Shown here: positions 25,024 through 34,601 of the stretch, piece after piece
Numbering within the stretch: position 1 is the stretch's first letter
Layout of the letters: every line of letters starts with the position of its first letter
DNA from: Planctomycetota bacterium
Lineage (GTDB): Bacteria > Planctomycetota > JAJSAM01 > JAJVHW01
Reading direction: 5' to 3'
NCBI GenBank assembly: GCA_024277065.1
Contig: JAJRVY010000248.1
Location: 1 to 34,601, forward strand
Length of the DNA: 34,601 bases
Translations under genes and position numbers: made by a program
The notes under the pieces: model-generated
What the model saw: only the letters and a program-made list of their open reading frames with translations
The model's database searches: none
What the model was told of the DNA's origin: nothing

Positions 25024-25487
25024 CGCAGCCGCTCCCACAGCTCGCCCACGGCCCGGCCGAGGACGGGGTGCAGCATGTCCGCGGCGATCTCCGCGGCGGG
25101 CTCGAGCACGAAGCGCCGCTGCGCCATGCGCGGGTGCGGCACCTCGAGATCCTCATCGGCGACGACCGTCGTGCCCAGCAGCAGGATGTCCACGTCGATG
25201 GGGCGCGGGCCGTTGCGCACGCCACCCGATTCACGCCCGAGCGCCCGCTCGACGTGCTTCACCTCGGCGAGCAGCGCACGGCCGTCCAGCGTGGTCTCCG
25301 CGAGCGCGGCGCCGTTGCGGAAGTCCCGCTGCGGCGGCCCGCCCACGGGAGCCGTCGTCCGCAGCGTGCTGACGCGTACCACGCGAAGCGCGCAGCGTTC
25401 CTCGAGCATGGCGAGCGCGCGGCGGATGTTGCCGTCGCGGTCCCCGACGTTGCTGCCGAGCGCGAGGAGTACCGGCGTCTGCGGCAT
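25020..25487 (-). CDS. folK: 6-hydroxymethyl-7,8-dihydropterin pyrophosphokinase
   Basis: The 155-residue enzyme transfers pyrophosphate from ATP to hydroxymethyl-dihydropterin in folate synthesis. Motifs are LALGSNVGDRDGNIRRAL, RDFRNGAALAETTL, NGPRPIDVDILLLG (metal-binding Asp pair) and VPHPRMAQRRFVLEPAAEIA. It is the normal size for HPPK. The ATG lies 2 bp after the pssA stop (TGA-CG-ATG), and the gene ends overlapping panC. The open frame extends far upstream through pssA, but the family N-terminus fixes the start at this ATG. Confidence 0.95.
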   Translation of the reverse strand: MPQTPVLLALGSNVGDRDGNIRRALAMLEERCALRVVRVSTLRTTAPVGGPPQRDFRNGAALAETTLDGRALLAEVKHVERALGRESGGVRNGPRPIDVDILLLGTTVVADEDLEVPHPRMAQRRFVLEPAAEIAADMLHPVLGRAVGELWERLR

Positions 25488-25489
25488 CG

Positions 25490-26392
25490 TCAGTCGAACA
25501 GCTCCGAGATCTCGGAACGCTTGCCGAAGAGGACGCGGGGCACGACGGACAGCGGTCCCGACAGTGCGTACCCGACGAAGGCCACGGCGAGCACGCGCGC
25601 CAGGTCGAACTGGAACGCCAGCATCATGACGAAGAACAGCAGGGCCAGCCTCCCGACGGACTTGCGCCCCCGCAGGAAGCGATTGGCGAAGTGGACGTAC
25701 GGCACGCGGCTGACCATCAGGAGGCCCATGGTCGTGAGCATCCCGAAGCCGACCGAATACGCCATCACGATCTTCCACGTCAGTCCCGGATCGATCCACG
25801 CCAACAGGTGCGCGTGGACCATTGCCACACCGGCCACGACGCCCGCGGCCCCGGGCGTCGGCAGCCCCGAGAAGTGCGTCACGGCCTGGGTCGGCTCGGC
25901 GTGCTCGGCGTTGTAGCGGGCCAGCCGCAGGCAGGCGCACACGGCGAAGAACGCCGCGGTCAGGAAGGCCATCTTGGGCTCCGAGAAACCCAGCGCGCCC
26001 TCCATCAGCGCCTTCGCGATCATCGCCGGTGCGACGCCGAACGTGACGATGTCCGCCAGACTGTCGAGCGCTCCCCCGAACTCGGGGTTGCTGCGCACGA
26101 GCCGCGCGACACGGCCGTCGAAGCCGTCGAACACCATGCCCAGGAGGATCAGCCAGCCTGCCAGCTCGATGCGGCCGGCGGCGACGGCGGCGTTCCCGAG
26201 GGCGTAGTCATGCGAGGCATCGACGACGTACGAGATGGCCAGCAGACCACAGACGAGGTTGCCGACGGTGAGCGCCGCGGGCAGCGTCGAGAGCCGTAGG
26301 ATGCGGCGCCGGCGCTGCGCGTCGTCCGCGCAGTCACCGAGTTCGTCGATGTCCGCCGGGATGCTGTCGGGGACGACGTCGCTCTGTTGCAT
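25490..26392 (-). CDS. pssA: CDP-diacylglycerol-serine O-phosphatidyltransferase
   Basis: This 300-residue membrane enzyme makes phosphatidylserine from CDP-diacylglycerol and serine. The CDP-alcohol phosphatidyltransferase signature is complete: MVFDGFDGRVARLVRSNPEF then GGALDSLADIVTFG (D-x2-DG-x2-AR-x8-G-x3-D-x3-D). Hydrophobic segments follow (AFLTAAFFAVCACLRLA, GVVAGVAMVHAHLLAWI, FGMLTTMGLLMV, LALLFFVMMLAFQF), giving about seven or eight helices. The first ~35 residues are an acidic, polar cytoplasmic extension. It sits 2 bp from psd upstream and 2 bp from folK downstream. Pairing with psd points to phosphatidylethanolamine synthesis. Confidence 0.95.
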   Translation of the reverse strand: MQQSDVVPDSIPADIDELGDCADDAQRRRRILRLSTLPAALTVGNLVCGLLAISYVVDASHDYALGNAAVAAGRIELAGWLILLGMVFDGFDGRVARLVRSNPEFGGALDSLADIVTFGVAPAMIAKALMEGALGFSEPKMAFLTAAFFAVCACLRLARYNAEHAEPTQAVTHFSGLPTPGAAGVVAGVAMVHAHLLAWIDPGLTWKIVMAYSVGFGMLTTMGLLMVSRVPYVHFANRFLRGRKSVGRLALLFFVMMLAFQFDLARVLAVAFVGYALSGPLSVVPRVLFGKRSEISELFD

Positions 26393-26394
26393 CG

Positions 26395-27084
26395 TCAGCC
26401 CTCCTCGGCCGCCGGCCCGAGCTCACCGAGGATCGTCGAGCCGCCCTTCACGGCATCACCGATCGCCACGCTCCACGTCACGGCCTGGTCCGCGCGCAGC
26501 CAGACCTCGGTCCGCGAGCCCAGCTTGATCATGCCGTAGCGCTCGCCCGCCGCCAACCGCGTTCCCGGCTGCACGGGGCACACGATGCGGCGCGCCACCG
26601 CTCCCGTCACCTGCCGCACGATCATCGGCACGCGGCCGCCGAGCACGCGCAGACGGATCGCGGCGGCCTCGTTCTCGGTGCGCGCGCGGGGGTCGTACGC
26701 CTTGTGCATCGCGCCGCGGCGGTAGTCCACCTGCACGACCTCGCAGTCCATCGGTGCGCGATTGACGTGCACGTTCAGCGGCGAGAGAAAGATCCCGAGG
26801 CGCACGGCACGTCCCCCGAGGAACTCCGGCTCGTCCAGTTCCTCGAGATCGGTGACGGTGCCGTCGGCCGGCGACACGATCGCCCGCTCGCCCGTGGGCG
26901 TGGTCCGCTCGGGATCGCGGAAGAAGTTGACGAGAAGCAGCCACAGCACCACCGGCGCCGCGCCGAGCGCGAGCACCCACGTGTTCGTCGCCCCCAGCCA
27001 CGCGCAGACGGCCGTCAGCGCGCCGAGGACGACGGTTGCGAGCGCAAGGTCCTTGCGCCCGTACTCGGTGATCGGCAGCCGCAT
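26395..27084 (-). CDS. psd: Phosphatidylserine decarboxylase, short (PSD-A) type
   Basis: The 229-residue enzyme decarboxylates phosphatidylserine to phosphatidylethanolamine. A membrane hairpin lies at ~18-55 (ALATVVLGALTAVCAWLG, VLALGAAPVVLWLLLVNFF). Then come RDPERTTP, IVSPADGTVTDL, GIFLSPLNVHVNRAPMD and the self-cleavage site YGMIKLGSRTEVWL, where the Ser of GSR becomes the pyruvoyl group. The GSR form and short length mark the PSD-A group. The ATG at 27082-27084 starts the five-gene run; the upstream open frame is low-complexity. The next gene, pssA, begins upstream of this one's stop by 2 bp in the TGA-CG-ATG arrangement seen on the minus strand between pssA and folK as well, with psd first in transcription order. 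Confidence 0.95.
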   Translation of the reverse strand: MRLPITEYGRKDLALATVVLGALTAVCAWLGATNTWVLALGAAPVVLWLLLVNFFRDPERTTPTGERAIVSPADGTVTDLEELDEPEFLGGRAVRLGIFLSPLNVHVNRAPMDCEVVQVDYRRGAMHKAYDPRARTENEAAAIRLRVLGGRVPMIVRQVTGAVARRIVCPVQPGTRLAAGERYGMIKLGSRTEVWLRADQAVTWSVAIGDAVKGGSTILGELGPAAEEG

Positions 27085-27250
27085 CGGACGGACACTACCA
27101 CCGGCCGCCCCGGCCGGGCACTTCCGCGCCCGCGAGGCCCGGGAGGCCAACGGAAGCACACCGGGTGAGCGCACTACCGTACCTGGCTCAATTCGGCGGT
27201 TCTGACGCGTCACATATGACCAGGCTCCGGGGACGGGGGGCCGCCGGTCC

Positions 27251-27283
27251 TGAACCTCGATCTCCAAGAATCCCCGAGGTTCA
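27251..27283. repeat. Perfect 9-bp inverted repeat with 15-base spacer
   Basis: TGAACCTCG (27251-27259) and CGAGGTTCA (27275-27283) are exact reverse complements around a 15-base spacer. There is no T-run on either side, so it is not a Rho-independent terminator. It lies 167 bp upstream of psd and 286 bp upstream of eno. It could be an operator or an RNA hairpin in the leader of either gene. Confidence 0.7.
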
Positions 27284-27290
27284 CGAGCCC

Positions 27291-27310
27291 GGTCAGATGT
27301 GGTCAGACGT
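27291..27310. repeat. Adjacent 10-bp direct repeat
   Basis: GGTCAGATGT is followed directly by GGTCAGACGT, 9 of 10 identical. It lies 7 bp after the inverted repeat. The 10-bp period puts both copies on the same DNA face, which would suit a regulator site, but nothing else supports one. Confidence 0.5.
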
Positions 27311-27554
27311 GAAGCGCGACAACCGTCGAATTGAGGTCGGGTAGGCCCTTCGTCGCAAGCCCCCGCGCGTTCGCGCGCGAGGCGGCATCGACAACGCCCT
27401 TGGGCGTGGCCGGCGTGGTCCACGGCGGGCGGCGCGCGCGCGCGGGTCGTGCGTGACGCGTGAGGGGGGGGGCGGTCGTGATCTCCGCCGCCGACTCCGT
27501 CGCAGTTTCCCTTGTTCACGGACGATGGAGAGGGGAGTAGGGTCCGGAGCCTGA

Positions 27555-29163
<1,609 letters not shown>

Positions 29164-29269
29164 CCGCCGCGCACGGCCTGCGCCGCCCTCGCTCGCCCTC
29201 GGTCCGACGAACTTGTTCCTGCGCGGGCCCTTACCCGCCTCGGTCGCAAGGTGCGGCTACCATTCGCGG

Positions 29270-31561
29270 ATGCGTCTCGCTCCACTCCGTCGCCGTGCCG
29301 CGCGCACGCTCATCGGCCTCGCGCTTCTCGGCGTCGAGTTGCCGGCGGCGTTCGCGCCCGCGTGGGCGCAGGACAACGAGACGTCGTCCGTGGAGACGGC
29401 GGGCGCGGTCGTCGTGCACGGCGTGGACACGGGCACGCTGGCGGCGCGGCTCAAGGCCGTGGACCGGCGCATCGCCGGGGGCGAACTCGCGAAGGCCGCC
29501 GAGGAACTCGACGCGCTGCTCGGCGAGGATCTCGACGCGCTCCACGAGGACAGCGAAGGCGTCTACCTGACGGCCGAGGACGCGGTGCTGCTGCGCATCG
29601 CCGCGCTGCCCGAGAAGGCTCTCGCCGCATGGCGACGGCGGGCGGATCCGCGCGCGGCGGCGCTGCTCGCGGAGGCCGCGGCCCCCGGTGCACGGCAGCT
29701 CCTCGAGAACGGCGCGCGACGCCTGGCGCTCGCCACCGACGGCCCACGACTCCTCGTCGCGCTCGCCGATCTGCGGCTCGCGCGCGGCGACCTCGCCGGC
29801 GCGGCGCGGATGCTCGAGGATCTGCTGTCGCTCTGGCCCTCACCCGGCCCCCGCTCCGAGCTCCCCGGTCTGGAGCGTACCGCGGTCATCTCGCGCCTCG
29901 CCGCGCTGGCCGCCGGGCTCGGCGACGCCGGCGGCGTGCGCGCCCTCGTCGCCGCGACGGCGCCGGAGTTGCTCGACGCGCCGTCGGCGGTCCTGCCGCG
30001 TCGGACACTGCGCCGGGAGCTGGCGGCCGCCGCAGCGGCAGCGGCCGCCACGGGACGTCGCCGCGACGACGATCCGGCAGCCGCCGGCGCACTGCGCATC
30101 GTCTCCGAGGTGCGCATCGGCCCGTGGGACCTGTCGCTCCCGCTGCCCGAGCGCGGCCGTGAACTCCTGGCGCGCCCGGCGGCCGTGAGGACGGCGGACG
30201 GCGAGCCGCTGCTACTGGCTCTGGTCACGGATCCGTACGGCATCGCGTCGCGGCTGCATGCCTTCGCCCCGGGGCGCGCGCCCGGCTCCGAGGGCGTCCT
30301 GCGTCCGCGCTGGAGCTGGCCGTCCGAGGAGGAGATGAAGCGCTTCCCGCGCGCCGCCGGTGACACGCCGTTCCAGCCGGTCGTCAGCGGCGACCTCGTG
30401 CTCTTCGCGTGGCCGTCCACGCGCGCGCTCGAAGGCGACGGCAAGCGCCACGTCCGCGCCGAGGGCGACGAGCTGCGCGACCTCGTCGTGCTCTCCCTGC
30501 GCGACGAGGGCCGTCTGGTGGACGAGCGCGGGATCGGCGAGGCGGCGCGCGACGACGGCGACGCCGAGCTCGAGCGGCTCTCGTTCTGCGGACCGCCGCT
30601 GGTGGTCGGCCGCGAGGTCTACGTGACGCTGACCGGACGTTCCGCCAACGGCAGTGCCACCGAACTGCACGTGGCGCGCTTCGACCTCGTCGCAGCGGGT
30701 CGCGACGCACGTCTGCGGCTGCGCTGGCGGCGGCACGTCATCGACGGCACGCCCATCCCGCCCTCGCGCTACTCCGCCAACGAGCTGCCCGAGACCGAGC
30801 GCGAGCTGGCCTTCCCGAGTGGCCTGGCAACGCGCTTCGGCCTGCTCTACGTCGGCAGCAACACGGGCGCCGTGGCCTGCCTCGACACACGCACGGGCCG
30901 CGTCAAGTGGCTCGAGACCTACGACCGGCTGGGCCCGTCGCCGCGCCAGACGGTCGCCGAGGCCGATCCGGTGGGCTGGAAGTACGGGCCCGTCTTCGCG
31001 GACGGCGATCGCGTCGTCGTGGCGCCGCGCGACGCCGAGGCGCTGCTCGTCTACGCCGCGCGGCCGCTCCCGAGCCGCACGATGCGCCTCGGCTCGCTGG
31101 CCGTGCGAGGCGCCGGGACGGCGGTGGAGGCCGGCTCTGCGCTCGGCGACCTGCGGGCCGATGAACTCGTGGCGGTGCGCGACGGCCGCGCGATCCTCTC
31201 GGGCTCACTGCCCGGCGCCGCGCTCGGTGCGATCCGCTGGCCCCCCGCGCCGCTGATCTCGTTCCGCCTGCGGCCCCGGACGTCGTCCGACGCCGCCAGC
31301 CCGATCGCCATCCCGGAGATCCCCGAGCTGACGGCGGCCGGCAGCCCGGCGGTGACCTCGGAGGCCGTGCTCTTCCCGACGTTCAAGGCGCTCTATCGCA
31401 TCCCACTGGCGGACTTCGAGAACGGCGCCGATGAGCTGTGGCGCGCGGCATCGCGGCGGCGCGCGGGCAGGTATCCGGACCGGCTCGGAAACATCGTCGC
31501 CGATGGGCGCTACGTCTGGTCCGTCACGCGCAGCCGCATCGTGCTGTTCGCTCCCCGGTGA
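29270..31561 (+). CDS. Secreted protein with helical repeats and PQQ-like beta-propeller
   Basis: The 763-residue protein, from ATG 29270, has a signal peptide (Arg-rich start, then TLIGLALLGVELPAAFAPAW, then AQD). Residues ~50-290 are Ala/Leu-rich helical pairs resembling TPRs (ALADLRLARGDLAGAARMLE). Residues ~300-763 contain propeller-like beta repeats with the PQQ-repeat pattern (YVGSNTGAVACLDTRTGRVK, then WLETYDR; GPVFADGDRVVVAPRDAEAL; GNIVADGRYVWSVTRSRIVL). No quinone-binding or catalytic residues can be assigned, so a BamB-like or scaffold role is as likely as an enzyme. An in-frame start at 29213 would place 19 residues before the signal peptide. It lies 106 bp after the FtsB-like gene. 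Confidence 0.8.
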   Translation: MRLAPLRRRAARTLIGLALLGVELPAAFAPAWAQDNETSSVETAGAVVVHGVDTGTLAARLKAVDRRIAGGELAKAAEELDALLGEDLDALHEDSEGVYLTAEDAVLLRIAALPEKALAAWRRRADPRAAALLAEAAAPGARQLLENGARRLALATDGPRLLVALADLRLARGDLAGAARMLEDLLSLWPSPGPRSELPGLERTAVISRLAALAAGLGDAGGVRALVAATAPELLDAPSAVLPRRTLRRELAAAAAAAAATGRRRDDDPAAAGALRIVSEVRIGPWDLSLPLPERGRELLARPAAVRTADGEPLLLALVTDPYGIASRLHAFAPGRAPGSEGVLRPRWSWPSEEEMKRFPRAAGDTPFQPVVSGDLVLFAWPSTRALEGDGKRHVRAEGDELRDLVVLSLRDEGRLVDERGIGEAARDDGDAELERLSFCGPPLVVGREVYVTLTGRSANGSATELHVARFDLVAAGRDARLRLRWRRHVIDGTPIPPSRYSANELPETERELAFPSGLATRFGLLYVGSNTGAVACLDTRTGRVKWLETYDRLGPSPRQTVAEADPVGWKYGPVFADGDRVVVAPRDAEALLVYAARPLPSRTMRLGSLAVRGAGTAVEAGSALGDLRADELVAVRDGRAILSGSLPGAALGAIRWPPAPLISFRLRPRTSSDAASPIAIPEIPELTAAGSPAVTSEAVLFPTFKALYRIPLADFENGADELWRAASRRRAGRYPDRLGNIVADGRYVWSVTRSRIVLFAPR

Positions 31562-31667
31562 CGCGAGCGAGGGCGCGGCACGAGAACCCGGCGGACGCAA
31601 TCGGCGCGCACCCGGGATTCCGGCTCACGCTCTCCGACGGGCATTCCCGGACGCCCACGCCGGTACG

Positions 31668-31673
31668 TATAGA
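31668..31673 (+). promoter_or_regulatory. Possible -10 box upstream of the MoxR gene
   Basis: TATAGA at 31668-31673 stands out in the GC-rich leader, 28 bases before ATG 31702. A poor -35 match, TTCCCG (31644-31649), lies 18 bases upstream of it. This is weak and based on appearance only. Confidence 0.25.
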
Positions 31674-31701
31674 CTGACGATCCGATTCCACTGGAGGTGA
31701 C

Positions 31702-32772
<1,071 letters not shown>

Positions 32773-32793
32773 CCCGGCCAGCAGCGAGACGAC

Positions 32794-33711
32794 ATGCCCG
32801 AGCCGCAGCAGAGCGTCCTGGACCCCGGAATCATCAACCGCGTCGCGCGCATCGACCTGCGCGCGCGGATGGTGGTCGAGGGCTACGCCTCCGGGCTCCA
32901 CCGCAGCCCCTACAAGGGCTTCAGCGTGGAGTTCGCCGAGCACCGCGAGTACGTGCCGGGCGACGACCTGCGCTACCTCGACTGGAAGGTCTTCGGCAAG
33001 TCCGACCGCTACTACATCAAGCAGTACGAGGAGGAGACCAACCTCGTCTGCCACCTGCTGGTGGACGTCTCGGGGTCCATGGACTTCACGACGTCGGAGG
33101 TCACCAAGCACCAGTACGCGCTGACGGTCGGCGCGGCGCTGGCCTACCTGGTGGTGAAGCAGCACGACGCCGTCGGGCTCGTGCTGTTCGACGACGACGT
33201 CCGCTCGACGCTGAAGCCGGGCGGGCACCGCGGCCAGTTGCGGCGCGTGTTCACGCTCCTCGAGGAGGCCGCGCCGAGCGGCGACACCGCCGTCGGCAAG
33301 GTGCTGGCGCGCGTCGCCGATCGCGTGCGGCGCCGCGGGCTGGTGATCCTCATCTCGGATCTGATGGGCGACGTGGACGAGATCCTCGCGGGCCTGCGCC
33401 GCATCCGCAGCCGCGGCCACGACGTCATCGTCTTCCACGTCCTGGACCCGGCCGAGCGCACGTTCCCATTCGAGCGCATGACGCTGTTCGAGGGCCTCGA
33501 GAACCACGCCGACCTCCTCGCCGATCCCAAGTCCCTGCGCACCGCGTACCTGGCGGCCCTCGAGCAGTTCATGGCGAAGCTGCGCGCCGGGTGCCTGGCC
33601 GAGCGCATCGACCTCGTCGAGATGGAGACCAGCACGCCGCTCGACGTCGCGCTGTCGTCCTACCTCGCCAAGCGCGCCGCGCAGGCCCGCGCCGGAAGGG
33701 GCGCGCGCTGA
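32794..33711 (+). CDS. DUF58 protein with VWA-like domain
   Basis: The 305-residue protein is typical of the DUF58 genes beside moxR. It has YKGFSVEFAEHREYVPGDDL, RYLDWKVFGKSDRYYIKQYE and then LLVDVSGSMDFTT, where DVSGSM is the MIDAS metal site of von Willebrand A domains. VILISDLMGDVDEIL lies in the second half of that domain. No membrane helix is seen, so it is cytoplasmic or peripheral. It begins 21 bp after the moxR stop and ends 1 bp before the next ATG. It is thought to be the direct partner of the MoxR ATPase. Confidence 0.95.
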   Translation: MPEPQQSVLDPGIINRVARIDLRARMVVEGYASGLHRSPYKGFSVEFAEHREYVPGDDLRYLDWKVFGKSDRYYIKQYEEETNLVCHLLVDVSGSMDFTTSEVTKHQYALTVGAALAYLVVKQHDAVGLVLFDDDVRSTLKPGGHRGQLRRVFTLLEEAAPSGDTAVGKVLARVADRVRRRGLVILISDLMGDVDEILAGLRRIRSRGHDVIVFHVLDPAERTFPFERMTLFEGLENHADLLADPKSLRTAYLAALEQFMAKLRAGCLAERIDLVEMETSTPLDVALSSYLAKRAAQARAGRGAR

Positions 33712-33712
33712 C

Positions 33713-34601
33713 ATGCTGCAGTTCCTCAACCCGCTGATGCTCTGGGGCCTCGCGGCCGCGGCCGTGCCGGTGGTCATCCACCTGCTCAACCGCCGCCGCT
33801 ACGAACGCCAGGCGTGGGCGGCGATGGAGTGGCTGCTCTCGGCGTCGCGCGAGAACCAGCGGCGGTTCCAGGTCGAGAACCTCCTGCTGCTGGTCCTGCG
33901 CACGCTCGCCGTACTGCTCCTGGCGCTCGCGCTCGCGCGCCCGGTCATGTCCGCGACGCCCCTCACGCTCGGCTCGACGCAGCGCGTACACCTCTTCCTG
34001 GTCGTGGACAACTCCGGCAGCACGGCCGCCCGCTCAGGGCTGCGATCCACGCTGGAGGAGGCCACGGCGACGGCCACGTCGCTGCTCGGCGAGATCGGCT
34101 CGGACGACCCGGTCACGCTCGTCGTCACGAACGACAACGTGAGTGGCGAGCGCGCATCCGGACGCCCGCGCGTCCTGGTCCGCGAGAGCCGCGACCACGC
34201 CAAGGTCAAGCGGCTGCTCTCCGAGCTGCGCCCGGCGCCGGTGCGCGCCGACCTGGCGGACACGCTCGAGGCCCTCGACGACCTCGTCCCCGACGTGGGC
34301 GGCCGCGAGAAGAAGATCGCCGTCGTCAGCGACCTGCAGCGCACGACGATCGAGCGCCCCGAGGCCGCCAGGGACGGGCGCCACCGTGGCGAGCCGGACG
34401 GAAGCGGCGCCCCGGCGGCCGACGACGCTCTGCGCGCGGTGCTCGCACGCCTCGCGGAGAAGGGCGCCGACGTCCTGTTCGTGCCGACCGGCCGCGCGAT
34501 CGACAACGTCGCGGTCGTCGCCCTGCGCCCCGAGGAAGAGCGCGACGTGGTGCAGGGCTCGACGGTCGCGTTCCTGGCCGAGATCGTGAACTACTCCGAG
34601 C
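33713..34601 (+). CDS. BatA-like VWA membrane protein, N-terminal part (3' end outside window)
   Basis: The frame from ATG 33713 stays open to the window edge, giving 296 residues. The N-terminus LQFLNPLMLWGLAAAAVPVV, then IHLLNRRR, is the BatA_N motif with a first membrane helix. ENLLLLVLRTLAVLLLALAL, then ARPV, is the second. A VWA domain begins at LFLVVDNSGST (MIDAS DNSGS) and includes KKIAVVSDLQRT. It starts 1 bp after the DUF58 stop, so translation is probably coupled. Family members run to about 600-750 residues, so roughly half or more is missing. With MoxR and DUF58 it forms the Bat-type envelope system, whose precise function is unsettled. Confidence 0.92.
   Translation, partial: MLQFLNPLMLWGLAAAAVPVVIHLLNRRRYERQAWAAMEWLLSASRENQRRFQVENLLLLVLRTLAVLLLALALARPVMSATPLTLGSTQRVHLFLVVDNSGSTAARSGLRSTLEEATATATSLLGEIGSDDPVTLVVTNDNVSGERASGRPRVLVRESRDHAKVKRLLSELRPAPVRADLADTLEALDDLVPDVGGREKKIAVVSDLQRTTIERPEAARDGRHRGEPDGSGAPAADDALRAVLARLAEKGADVLFVPTGRAIDNVAVVALRPEEERDVVQGSTVAFLAEIVNYSE

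Overview
The window is bacterial chromosome with very high GC, dense short-spaced genes on both strands and long G/C-driven shadow frames. The gene set suggests a Planctomycetota-like bacterium: a MoxR-DUF58-BatA cluster, a PQQ-propeller-like secreted protein, a DUF4388-TPR protein, a PKD-repeat subtilase, an AroD-AroE-AroK fusion, lipoprotein-anchored oddities and PE-lipid genes. This placement is an inference from gene content. There is no marker gene here that fixes the phylum. I see no phage, insertion sequence or CRISPR array.

Layout. 1-564: 3' part of a DNA methyltransferase. 616-2916 (-): DUF4388-TPR protein. 3075-3263 (+): a small two-helix membrane protein with an in-frame UGA at codon 29 in a Cys-x-x-UGA motif, followed at once by a hairpin that fits the bacterial SECIS rules. 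This is a candidate selenoprotein that ordinary gene calling misses, and it is the main discovery here. 3282-4976 (-): pyruvate kinase with the K+-independent signature. 5113-5991 (+): family 2 glycosyltransferase. 6103-7230 (-): persulfide dioxygenase-rhodanese fusion. 7436-8611 (+): PP2C phosphatase with a cyclic-nucleotide-binding-like tail. 8646-12845 (-): a giant secreted subtilase split by one in-frame TAG. 12994-13069: tRNA with CAT anticodon. 13139-13948 (+): HAD hydrolase with a repetitive leader. 14137-16398 (+): YyaL/DUF255 thioredoxin-domain protein. 16436-18191 (-): a two-gene unit of a lipoprotein phosphatase-cytochrome c' fusion followed by an orphan ModA. 18375-20999 (-): secreted HEAT-repeat protein.

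21060-27084 (-) is a biosynthetic block: psd, pssA, folK, panC and ispE lie 2-7 bp apart or overlap and look like one operon for phosphatidylethanolamine, folate, pantothenate and isoprenoid precursors. The trifunctional shikimate enzyme follows after a 153-bp gap. Across a 485-bp divergent intergenic region, the plus strand carries eno, an overlapping FtsB/DivIC-like gene and a secreted propeller-like protein. The window then ends in moxR, a DUF58 gene and a BatA-like gene cut by the edge.

Most genes are ordinary housekeeping. The unusual points are the UGA-containing gene with its SECIS, the TAG inside the subtilase, the phosphatase-cytochrome fusion and the AroDEK fusion.
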